This document shows, piece after piece, positions 52,977 through 60,395 of a stretch of 64,000 nt of DNA. Positions within the stretch are counted from its first letter, which is position 1; every line of letters starts with the position of its first letter. A program made the translations under genes and the position numbers. The notes under the pieces were generated by a model. That model saw nothing but the letters and a program-made list of their open reading frames with translations. It made no database searches and was not told the DNA's origin. Location of the stretch: positions 124,001 through 188,000 of the forward strand of contig NZ_NBOF01000005.1 of the NCBI RefSeq assembly GCF_002104475.1, in the 5' to 3' direction. The DNA comes from Cognaticolwellia mytili. Its GTDB lineage: Bacteria; Pseudomonadota; Gammaproteobacteria; Enterobacterales; Alteromonadaceae.

Positions 52977-54032
52977 TTAGTCAGATTGCTCGTCCTCATG
53001 CTGTTTAACTTCCCGTAATCGATCACGATATTTATCACGAGCAAGCGCCTGCATATCAGTTACAGCATCACTTTCGTCAACAATCTCACGACCAAGCAAA
53101 GTTTCAATTGCGTCTTCTAAAGTCACCACCCCAGAAGTTTGCCCGTATTCATCTTCAACCAAAACCATATGTACATGGTTTTTAATAAACATATCCAATA
53201 GTTGCTGCACAGGCAGTTTTTCGGATACTCGCTTTAATGGAATAATGAAGTTACTGATGGCTTCGTGACCATGACCATTGCGTTCGGCTTCATACAAATC
53301 ACCTTTAATCACTTTACCTGTAATATCATCTACCGTTTTTCCATAAACCGGCATACGAGTAAATTGCGAAGTTTGTTCATGATTTAATGCTTCAGTGACT
53401 GTAGCATCTTGGTGTAGCATATGTACGACAGTCCGAGGTGTAAATACTTGCCCCGTGCGTAATTCTCGCAGTTTTAATATATTCGATAAATATTCATTTT
53501 CTTGTGAAAATAAGCTGCCATCTTTATGACTTAATGACGCTAAAGCAATAATTTCTTCACGGGTAATTTCATTTTCTTTACCGGTTTTAAACAAACGTGT
53601 TAAGCGCGTTGAAATCCACACTAACGGATAAACTATTCTCACTAACCATGTAATAACATGGGCTGAAGGTGCTGCTAAGCCACGCCAGAATGTCGCGCCT
53701 AAGGTTTTTGGAATGATTTCTGAAAAATACAATATTGCTAACGTCAGTAATACAGCGATTAAGGTTTCCCATTGCTCGCCAAACACTTGGATTGCTTGCG
53801 AGCCTACACCTGCTGCCCCCATAGTATGGGCAAAGGTATTCAAAATTAAAATACTAGAAAGAGACTCATCTAAACGGCTTTTAACTTTCGCTAATACCGC
53901 ACCAGCTTTAGGTTTTTTTGCTTTCGTTTGTTCAACAAAGCTTGGAGTAACCGATAATAAAACCGCCTCTAACACTGAGCACAAAAACGACACGCCAATA
54001 GCAATGCCTAAATATATAAAAAGTAATGTCAC
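52977..54032 (-). CDS. CNNM/CorC-type membrane protein with CBS domains
   Basis: A 351-residue protein of the CNNM/HlyC/CorC class. The start is taken as GTG 54032 (GGAATTATTAC upstream) because the conserved opening TLLFIYLGIAIGVSFLCSVL begins there; an ATG at 54113 would add 27 unrelated residues. The DUF21 membrane domain (about 1-175, with SEIIPKTLGA) is followed by two CBS motifs (FTPRTVVHMLHQDATVTEAL; HVHMVLVEDEYGQTSGVVTL) and an acidic tail. There is no C-terminal CorC_HlyC domain. Proposed roles are magnesium/cobalt homeostasis. Confidence 0.88.
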   Translation of the reverse strand: MTLLFIYLGIAIGVSFLCSVLEAVLLSVTPSFVEQTKAKKPKAGAVLAKVKSRLDESLSSILILNTFAHTMGAAGVGSQAIQVFGEQWETLIAVLLTLAILYFSEIIPKTLGATFWRGLAAPSAHVITWLVRIVYPLVWISTRLTRLFKTGKENEITREEIIALASLSHKDGSLFSQENEYLSNILKLRELRTGQVFTPRTVVHMLHQDATVTEALNHEQTSQFTRMPVYGKTVDDITGKVIKGDLYEAERNGHGHEAISNFIIPLKRVSEKLPVQQLLDMFIKNHVHMVLVEDEYGQTSGVVTLEDAIETLLGREIVDESDAVTDMQALARDKYRDRLREVKQHEDEQSD

Positions 54033-54361
54033 GTAATAATTCCAAATAAACCATAATGTATTTAAACTATGGAGATAGCATATCATAACCTTACGGATAA
54101 ATTTCTGCTGCACTTAAGCATAGATAACTTTTATGAGTAGCATTTATTCATATTAAAAATAGCAACTGGCATGGTTAATATTGGTTCGATTCTATTAGCA
54201 ATAGATAAAGCCATCTTGATCCTTCAGGCTCGTTCGTCATAATTAACTGATATTTTTTAGGAGAGAGTAACCGCTGAGATCGCTAGCCACGAGAAAATTA
54301 ACGTTTATTGAATTTATCTAAACACTTTAATTACTTTTTATTGTTTGCTCAATCATATGAG
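54033..54361. other. Intergenic region upstream of the CNNM gene
   Basis: AT-rich, holds the minus-strand CNNM promoter. No ORF with a usable ribosome site is supported on either strand. Confidence 0.4.
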
Positions 54362-54390
54362 TAAAAACCTACTGAGTTAGTAGGTTTTTA
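54362..54390. terminator. Bidirectional intrinsic terminator
   Basis: The arms TAAAAACCTACT (54362-54373) and AGTAGGTTTTTA (54379-54390) pair over 12 bp around a 5-base loop. The A/T tracts at each end serve both strands; it lies 72 bp after the PEP-CTERM gene. Confidence 0.85.
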
Positions 54391-54462
54391 GCGATTATCG
54401 ACTAACAGTGACCAAACTAAAGAAATAAATATATATAGGCACGCAGGATTAAATTTAACATA

Positions 54463-55092
54463 TTAACCCTTCTTTCTATAGCGCAATCCTATTAAGCCCA
54501 ACCCCAAAATGGCAAGTGTAGAAGGCTCTGGAACAGTGCTAGTTACACCTTTAACCATAAATACTCCATAATCCACATGCCCTATTGTTTCATACCCTGT
54601 AATATCATAAGCCCATTCAGGTCCGAAAATTGAATATGGAACGCCGTCAATAGTGCGCACACCCGCAGCTCTATATTTAAGATCTTCATCAAAATAAAAA
54701 GCTAATGAATATCTTGAACCAGAATAATTATTACCTGCGTATCCAAATGTGGTGATGAAGTTGGAGGCTTCAGCAAGAGTGTTTGATGAAAAATTAGTGC
54801 TAGTATACACACCATTGGCACCATAATTAAGATTCGAAAAAGTGCCACTGAATAGACTTTCAACCTCTGTGTTTGTAGCAACCCTCCAACCGGGAAAAGC
54901 ATTTCCAACGTCAGCATATAACATACCAGATGTAAGCGCAGTATCTAACCAGGTTAAGCCAGTATTCTCATCGTATACGGCTAGGTTATCGTTTGCAGTG
55001 AGATAATCAGCTTGAATAAGTCCAGCCATTGTTACATTCGCAGTAGCTAAAATTGAACCAGCTAAAAGAGCCTCCCATAACTTAAATTTCAT
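54463..55092 (-). CDS. PEP-CTERM secreted protein
   Basis: A 209-residue exported protein. ATG 55092 follows AAGGAACATAC and opens a signal peptide (cleaved near TMAGL); an upstream-extended frame has no support. The mature part has DUF1566-like features (TGLTWLDTA, FPGWRVATNTEVESLFSG) found in many extracellular proteins. The C-terminus is a PEP-CTERM sorting signal: VPEPSTLAILGLGLIGLRYR then KKG. Such proteins are recognised by an exosortase in exopolysaccharide-producing bacteria; no exosortase gene is in this window. The function of the protein is unknown. Confidence 0.88.
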   Translation of the reverse strand: MKFKLWEALLAGSILATANVTMAGLIQADYLTANDNLAVYDENTGLTWLDTALTSGMLYADVGNAFPGWRVATNTEVESLFSGTFSNLNYGANGVYTSTNFSSNTLAEASNFITTFGYAGNNYSGSRYSLAFYFDEDLKYRAAGVRTIDGVPYSIFGPEWAYDITGYETIGHVDYGVFMVKGVTSTVPEPSTLAILGLGLIGLRYRKKG

Positions 55093-55549
55093 GTATGTTC
55101 CTTTTGTATTTACCTGTAAGATGTGAATAGAGATAACTAATATGTATATATCCCCCACAGCCAAGCAAATAACACACCAACCACCCAATCCATTGTTTTT
55201 AAAGCATTAACGACTAATTAATTATTTATTATATAAGTTTTTAAAAATGACAACTCTTTGACGTCATTGAACTTTATTAATGCGTTTACCAATAGAACAG
55301 AGAACTTTAGTGCATCCCGAAAAACACCTTCATCTATGATAGTATTTTTTCTTTTCTTGAAGATAAAAAGTTCTACCTTGCTTTCATATATACTTAAAAC
55401 AATAGATATGCAAACCGCAACAGCTAGTGCGGTATACACGCTGAACAAAAGGGCATATTATAAATATCTTGCCCGCAAGCGACCGATTTTTAAAACAGGT
55501 TCAGTTGGTCTGAGTTAATTTCTTTACGATCTAATTCAAGTAGCTGGTC
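55093..55549. other. AT-rich spacer between PEP-CTERM gene and IS transposase
   Basis: Contains the PEP-CTERM promoter and a 76-codon minus-strand frame (55218-55448) starting with TTG and lacking a ribosome site; it has one hydrophobic segment but is not convincing. The downstream end of the IS element probably lies near 55500-55550 but no terminal hairpin was resolved. Confidence 0.35.
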
Positions 55550-55933
55550 TTAAGCATATTTTCTGATCACTTCTTCCGTTGCATTTCCAATCGTTTCAAC
55601 AAAGTAACTTTGAGTCCACAATTTACCACCCCAGAAGTATGTCTTTCTAACTTCAGGATAAATCCTGAAAAACTCACGAGATGTAATACTTTTAATTATC
55701 TGCATTACATCACTTGGTGATTGTTTAGGTATTCCCTTGATGACCATATGAATATGGTCTTCTGGAATTTCCAATTCGACAAGATCAATATCGTAATCAT
55801 ATCCAACTTTCAGGATTATCGCCTTCATCGTTGCACGATAAAGCTCATTAAAGATTTTATGACGATATTTCGGTACCCAAACAAAGTAATACATTAATCG
55901 ACAAACGTGATGTGTACTTCTTTGGGTTTCCAT
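55550..55933 (-). CDS. tnpA: IS200/IS605-family transposase TnpA
   Basis: A 127-residue Y1 HUH-type transposase. ATG 55933 gives the usual opening (RSTHHVCRLMYYFVWVPKYR), whereas an extended frame to 55972 runs into the terminal hairpins. The HUH pair is HIH in PEDHIHMVIKG and the catalytic tyrosine is in LWTQSYFVETIG. The C-terminus (NATEEVIRKYA) is a little short compared with many relatives. IS200/IS605 elements move as single-stranded circles with hairpin ends rather than inverted repeats, and no tnpB partner is present. Confidence 0.9.
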   Translation of the reverse strand: METQRSTHHVCRLMYYFVWVPKYRHKIFNELYRATMKAIILKVGYDYDIDLVELEIPEDHIHMVIKGIPKQSPSDVMQIIKSITSREFFRIYPEVRKTYFWGGKLWTQSYFVETIGNATEEVIRKYA

Positions 55934-55997
55934 GGACAGAATAGCATTTACTGGGGTTCCTCCAGTATACACTATCCAGCACCGGGGCTTGCCCCCG
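55550..55997 (-). mobile_element. IS200/IS605-type insertion element (outer boundary approximate)
   Basis: The region holds tnpA and, upstream of it, two small imperfect-palindromic hairpins typical of IS200/605 ends: ACTGG (55950-55954)/CCAGT (55962-55966) and CGGGG (55983-55987)/CCCCG (55993-55997). The downstream end was not resolved, so the true limits could extend to about 55500 and beyond 55997. Confidence 0.6.
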
Positions 55998-56257
55998 ATA
56001 TTTACGCTTCGCTAGTTAACAATCTAAGAAAATGAACATCCTAATAGAGCCTTTCAATGTTGAAGTGATTAATGTTAAGTGACAGATCTGTCAGCATTTA
56101 GCGTCGAAACCAAGTCAGCAATCTTTTAAAGTGCAGGTAATGCAGTTTTACTATCCAATAAACACACAATCGTCATAAAAAGCTACTTTTACGTGAGGTT
56201 ATGCACAAAAAGCCTCCCATTTTTGAGAGGTTTCTTAATCATATGCGATACAGAAAT
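55998..56257. other. Intergenic region with a 14-bp palindrome and terminator-like hairpin
   Basis: Holds the perfect palindrome TGACAGATCTGTCA (56080-56093). An imperfect stem at about 56209-56233 is followed on the minus strand by TTTTT and may end the monooxygenase gene transcript. No ORF is supported. Confidence 0.4.
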
Positions 56258-56548
56258 TTAGCTTATTTTCGTCATTTCGTTCAATGTGAATTCTTCAACG
56301 GCACCTTCAGTGGCTTTCATATAGTCTTGCAAGTGTTGGTTAGCCATATGCATTTGCCATAATTCACGTGACTGCCAGTTTTCATAGAACATAAAATGCG
56401 CTGGGTTTTCATTGTCTTGATGTAAGTCGTAGTTAATACAACCAGTTTCTGCTCGCGTTACTTCAATCAGTTTTAATAACTCAGATTTTACTAGCGCAAC
56501 TTTATCAGCATTAGCTTTGATATTGGCAACAATGGTTAATTTAGCCAT
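56258..56548 (-). CDS. Putative quinol monooxygenase (ABM domain)
   Basis: A 96-residue ABM-fold protein of the YgiN/ActVA-Orf6 type: KLTIVANIKANADKVALVKS, ETGCINYDLHQDNENPAHFM and FYENWQSRELWQMHMANQHL. E. coli YgiN oxidises menadiol. It lies 67 bp downstream of a quinone-oxidoreductase-like gene on the same strand, and both are next to a LysR regulator, so a quinone/electrophile stress module is likely. Confidence 0.85.
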   Translation of the reverse strand: MAKLTIVANIKANADKVALVKSELLKLIEVTRAETGCINYDLHQDNENPAHFMFYENWQSRELWQMHMANQHLQDYMKATEGAVEEFTLNEMTKIS

Positions 56549-56615
56549 GATAATTTCTCAATTTTAAGTTATTTCATTCATTAATAATATTGCTTTCGAT
56601 AGCCTTTAAGACTGA

Positions 56616-57656
56616 TTAAAAACCTTGTAGTACTAGCTTACCAATTGACTTACCTGCTTCTAACTCTTGATGCGCGGCTCTTAAATTTTCAGCGTTAATC
56701 GCACCTAAATTTTTACCAATAGTCGTTTGCACATAACCTTGGTCAATTAGCTCAGCAACACGATTTAACAAGTGACTTTGTTCTTGCATATCGGCCGCAT
56801 TAAACATTGAACGAGCAAACATAAACTCGATATGAAACGATAAACTTTTAGACTTAAGCTTCATTACATCTAGCGGTATTTTCGGATCGTCAATCATGGC
56901 AATTTTGCCAAATGGCACTAATAATTCCGTATAAGTTTCAAAATAAGACTCTGTGCTATTTAAACTTGCAACATGAGTAACTTGGCCCATACCTTCATTA
57001 GTAATTAAGGCATCAATTTGTGGTTGTAATGGTAGATTGTGGTTCACTACATAGTCTGCGCCTAATTTTTTCACCCATTGCGTTGAGCTTTCACGCGAGG
57101 CTGTTGCAATAATAGTAGCGCCAGTGACCGCTTTAGCTATTTGCAGCAATATTGAACCAACACCACCAGCAGCGCCAACAACGAGAATAACTTCATTTGA
57201 CTTTTCAATACTATTTGGTGATTGTTGCTTAATACCTAAATGTTCAAATAATAATTCCCAAGCGGTAATTGCGGTTAATGGCAAGGCAGCGGCTTCAGCA
57301 TCAGATAAGCTTTTTGGTTTTTTACCAACAATACGTTCATCGACCAATTGATATTCAGCATTACTACCTTGGCGGGTTATATCACCAGCATAATAAACGA
57401 TATCACCGGGTACAAAGTGACTAGTATTTTCACCTACGCTAACCACTTCACCCACAGCGTCCCAACCTAGCACTTTAAATTCACCTTCAGCGGGTGCAGC
57501 ATTTAAACGCACTTTATAATCGGCTGGATTAACGGCGATTGCTTTTACTTTCACTAATAAATCACGACCGGTAGCAATCGGTTGAGGTAGTTCAATATCC
57601 ATTAAAGATTGTGGGTTGGTAACTGGTAACGATTGTGTATATCCAATGGCTTTCAT
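56616..57656 (-). CDS. Zinc-binding-type alcohol dehydrogenase / quinone oxidoreductase
   Basis: A 346-residue medium-chain dehydrogenase/reductase. Two adjacent ATG codons exist; 57656 is chosen by ribosome-site spacing (GAGAAGC). Features are VKVKAIAVNPADYKVR, VLGWDAVGEVVSVGEN and the nucleotide fold VVGAAGGVGSILLQIAKAVT. It lacks the structural zinc cysteines, so it is a zeta-crystallin-like, zinc-free reductase (ZADH1/quinone reductase group). It is divergent from a LysR regulator with a 128-bp gap and sits upstream of the quinol monooxygenase. It likely reduces quinones or enones with NADPH. Confidence 0.85.
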   Translation of the reverse strand: MKAIGYTQSLPVTNPQSLMDIELPQPIATGRDLLVKVKAIAVNPADYKVRLNAAPAEGEFKVLGWDAVGEVVSVGENTSHFVPGDIVYYAGDITRQGSNAEYQLVDERIVGKKPKSLSDAEAAALPLTAITAWELLFEHLGIKQQSPNSIEKSNEVILVVGAAGGVGSILLQIAKAVTGATIIATASRESSTQWVKKLGADYVVNHNLPLQPQIDALITNEGMGQVTHVASLNSTESYFETYTELLVPFGKIAMIDDPKIPLDVMKLKSKSLSFHIEFMFARSMFNAADMQEQSHLLNRVAELIDQGYVQTTIGKNLGAINAENLRAAHQELEAGKSIGKLVLQGF

Positions 57657-57784
57657 CATGCTTCTCACTTAATTATTTACTGGTTAACTTGCTTTTGATC
57701 TTAACTTGAAAGGAATGATAGCGCTTGATTTACCACCAATAAACAGCATAATAATTGAAATATTATCAAAAAATAATTGAAAGT

Positions 57785-58723
57785 ATGCAGTTAGAAGATC
57801 TTCAAGTAGTACTAAAGGTGGCAGAGTTTCGCAGTATCACTGCAGCTGCCGCCAGCTTAGATATGCAAACAGCAACCGCCAGTGCTGCAGTTAAGCGCGT
57901 TGAACGCAGTGTAGGTATTGAGCTTTTTACTCGTACAACTCGCAGCTTGAAAGTCAGTAGCGCAGGAGAGCGCTATCTTCCTCACTGTCAACAAGCACTC
58001 GATATGCTTGAACAAGCCAAACAAAATGTTAAAGATGATTTAGCTATTGTTGACGGTGAATTACGTCTTGGAATTTCTTCTGATTTAGGGCGAAATGTTG
58101 TCGTGCCCTGGCTTGATGAATTTATGCAAACTCACCCTGCCATTAGCTTGAAAGTAAATTTAAGTGATAGCAACATAGATTTCTATCGTGATTCAGTCGA
58201 TATTGCCCTCCGCTATGGCTCTCCTACTGATTCAAGCATGTTTGGCTTTAAAGTATGTAACGTGCCACGTTTATTGTGTGCCACACAAGGTTACTTAGAC
58301 CAACATGGCACACCGAAAAACCCCCATGATTTAACGGCACACAACGGCCTTTTTTATCAACTTCACGACATTATTCACGATGTTTGGGATTTTACCCATC
58401 AAGAAAAAAAGTTTAAAATTAAAATGAGTGGTAATCGCGCCGGCAATGACGGTGATTTAGTCAGACGTTGGTGTGTTGCAGGGAAAGGCTTAGCGACTAA
58501 ATCATCATTAGATGTTGCAGCAGACTTGCTAGCAGGTAAGTTAGTTAGTGTTTTACCTGACTACCAACCCACTTATACCGAACTATGGATTATTTGCCCA
58601 AGTCGACAGTCAATTACACCCGCAGTAAGGTTACTGCGAGATGAGTTTCGAAATAAGTGCCATGCGTTATTACAACAACTTGTTAATGCCGGAATTTTAT
58701 CAGCACAGGCAATCAAAAGTTAA
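57785..58723 (+). CDS. LysR-family transcriptional regulator
   Basis: A 312-residue regulator. ATG 57785 is preferred to an in-frame TTG at 57755 because it begins exactly on the family's opening (MQLEDLQVVLKVAEFRSITA). The winged helix continues AAAASLDMQTATASAAVKRV and the effector domain spans about 90-295. It is divergent from the quinone reductase-like gene, which it most likely regulates together with the monooxygenase. Confidence 0.9.
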   Translation: MQLEDLQVVLKVAEFRSITAAAASLDMQTATASAAVKRVERSVGIELFTRTTRSLKVSSAGERYLPHCQQALDMLEQAKQNVKDDLAIVDGELRLGISSDLGRNVVVPWLDEFMQTHPAISLKVNLSDSNIDFYRDSVDIALRYGSPTDSSMFGFKVCNVPRLLCATQGYLDQHGTPKNPHDLTAHNGLFYQLHDIIHDVWDFTHQEKKFKIKMSGNRAGNDGDLVRRWCVAGKGLATKSSLDVAADLLAGKLVSVLPDYQPTYTELWIICPSRQSITPAVRLLRDEFRNKCHALLQQLVNAGILSAQAIKS

Positions 58724-59262
58724 CAAGGCTTACAATAAGTAGACTTTTCCTGAAAATCAATTAAATTGCCATGTTCATCCAACGACAACTCACAGCAATT
58801 GTTATATAAACCAAATAATAACTTACGGCTTTTTTGCACACGAGATTTTAAAGTCGAGTATTTAATGCCGTGTTGTTGCGCATATTCTTTTTGTGAAACA
58901 CCATTAATTTCTATAGCCGTCAGTAACTCAGACTCGAATTTAGGTAAGGCATTAATAAACGGCACGGCACATGAAGCAAGTTGCTGTAAAATGCTTTCAT
59001 CCTGCTCTGAATACCATAACACTTCATTTTCAAGTTGATGATGTTTACTGCGCTTACGATAAAAATCAATAATTGTGTTATTCGCTATTTGAAATAACCA
59101 TGACTTCACTTTTTTGATGTCATTAACATGATTTAAATTCTGATAACTTTTTAACAAAATATCTTGTAGTAAGTCATCCACATCATCAGGATTCGCGACA
59201 TTTTTATGCAAAAATCTCTTTAAACTTGCTTGATATTCACGCCAAACTGACTCTACATTCAC
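58720..59262 (-). CDS. sigZ: RNA polymerase sigma factor SigZ
   Basis: A 180-residue ECF sigma factor. Region 2: NPDDVDDLLQDILLKSYQNL and VKSWLFQIANNTIIDFYRKR; region 4: INGVSQKEYAQQHGIKYSTL then KSRVQKSRKLLFG. The tail SLDEHGNLIDFQEKSTYCKP plus C is characteristic of SigZ and ends in a CxxC; a CC pair also lies just before it (NNCCEL). It is downstream of a GST gene, with which it is probably cotranscribed. The conserved cysteines suggest a metal or thiol-based sensing role, which is an inference. Confidence 0.88.
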   Translation of the reverse strand: MNVESVWREYQASLKRFLHKNVANPDDVDDLLQDILLKSYQNLNHVNDIKKVKSWLFQIANNTIIDFYRKRSKHHQLENEVLWYSEQDESILQQLASCAVPFINALPKFESELLTAIEINGVSQKEYAQQHGIKYSTLKSRVQKSRKLLFGLYNNCCELSLDEHGNLIDFQEKSTYCKPC

Positions 59263-59348
59263 CGCTCTAAACTCCTAAACGAGTATCAGCATAAAGATAA
59301 ACACCCGTTTCAATATTACTGGAAATAACTGACTTACAACGTCAGAAG

Positions 59349-60047
59349 CTAGCCACAACAACTTGACTCGGCACAACGACTATCTTGCTGCTGACTATTG
59401 CCTGTTACTAAAAAAGTATTTGTTAGGTAGAAGTTGGTAAACAGCGCCTCAAAATCAGCAGATGTCGTATTTTCAGCAACGCCTGATGTTAATAAGGCCG
59501 CCTGCCATGCCTGCATTTTAGGTAACCCGCATAAAAAGTCGAAACCTGTGTGTTTTTTAATAATATTAGCGCGATGTAACAGCGGTAACCAGGCAATATC
59601 AACATTACTTAAAGCATTAAATTTAAAAAACGTATTAGCTGTCGACAGCTGCTGCTCTACTTTTGCAAAAACGGTGCTTAGTTTGGCTGACTTTTGCGTA
59701 AAGCTTTCTTCGTCTTTACTGCTCATGGTGCCACACTGTGCTAAATAGTTTTTTGTACCTAAATAACTCCAAGCTCTGTCTATTGCACGTTGCTCGTTCG
59801 TTACATGCCCTTCAATACCACCAAATTCGTCTTCGATATATTCAACAATAGCGTCCGACTCAAATAACGCTGTGCCCAGTTCAGTGATCAACACCGGCAC
59901 TTGACCATTAGGCGAAATATCTAAAAACCATTGTGGCTTATCTTTAAGGTCAATATATTCTATTTCATACGGTACATTTTTAGCGTTAAGTGCGGCGGTT
60001 ACCCGTTGAACAAAAGGGCAGATTTTAAAACTAATAACTTTAAGCAT
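59349..60047 (-). CDS. Glutathione S-transferase family protein with Cys-rich tail
   Basis: A 232-residue GST-fold protein. ATG 60047 is chosen over an in-frame GTG 12 bases upstream. The N-terminal thioredoxin-like domain has KICPFVQRVTAALNAKNVPY (CPF active-site motif, single Cys) and NGQVPVLITELGTALFESDA; a helical C-terminal domain follows. The extreme C-terminus is SRCAESSCCG, three cysteines within six residues, an unusual extension for GSTs. It lies 86 bp upstream of sigZ on the same strand. Likely a glutathione-dependent thiol or detoxification enzyme working with the sigma factor. Confidence 0.85.
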   Translation of the reverse strand: MLKVISFKICPFVQRVTAALNAKNVPYEIEYIDLKDKPQWFLDISPNGQVPVLITELGTALFESDAIVEYIEDEFGGIEGHVTNEQRAIDRAWSYLGTKNYLAQCGTMSSKDEESFTQKSAKLSTVFAKVEQQLSTANTFFKFNALSNVDIAWLPLLHRANIIKKHTGFDFLCGLPKMQAWQAALLTSGVAENTTSADFEALFTNFYLTNTFLVTGNSQQQDSRCAESSCCG

Positions 60048-60059
60048 TTTCAATCTCAC

Positions 60060-60395
60060 TTGTATTTAAATAATTAATACCTGTAAGACGGTGCCGACCT
60101 AAAAAAGACGAAAGTTATTTCGGATTTTTTGTATTAACCAAGGGAAAATAATCGCTAGACACTTGAAAATAACATTTCATTTACGCCGGTATCAAAGAGT
60201 TTTTGTGATGTTTTTTGCCTACTTATTGTCAGACACGTTCTATGTGCACCTTTATCCTGATCTATTTCCTCATTTGCATATTCTTTGCACATTTCAAGTG
60301 TATTCTTTAATTAGCTCCCAAAACATTGCTGCTAGTTTTGTATTCAGCGTCAGCAAGAAACTTGTTAAGTGCAATATAGTTAAGGAAATTGAACA
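60060..60395. other. Spacer upstream of the FN3-peroxidase gene
   Basis: A 78-codon plus-strand frame (60163-60399) begins with TTG, has no ribosome site and no family, and overlaps the next start, so it is probably not a gene. The promoter of the peroxidase gene must lie here. Confidence 0.35.

Noticed and set aside
54033-54113. 27-residue N-terminal extension of the CNNM protein
   Set aside because: The conserved CNNM start begins at GTG 54032, which has its own ribosome-site-like sequence.
55218-55448. 76-codon minus-strand frame with one hydrophobic stretch
   Set aside because: TTG start, no ribosome site, no recognisable family; kept only as a remark in the intergenic entry.
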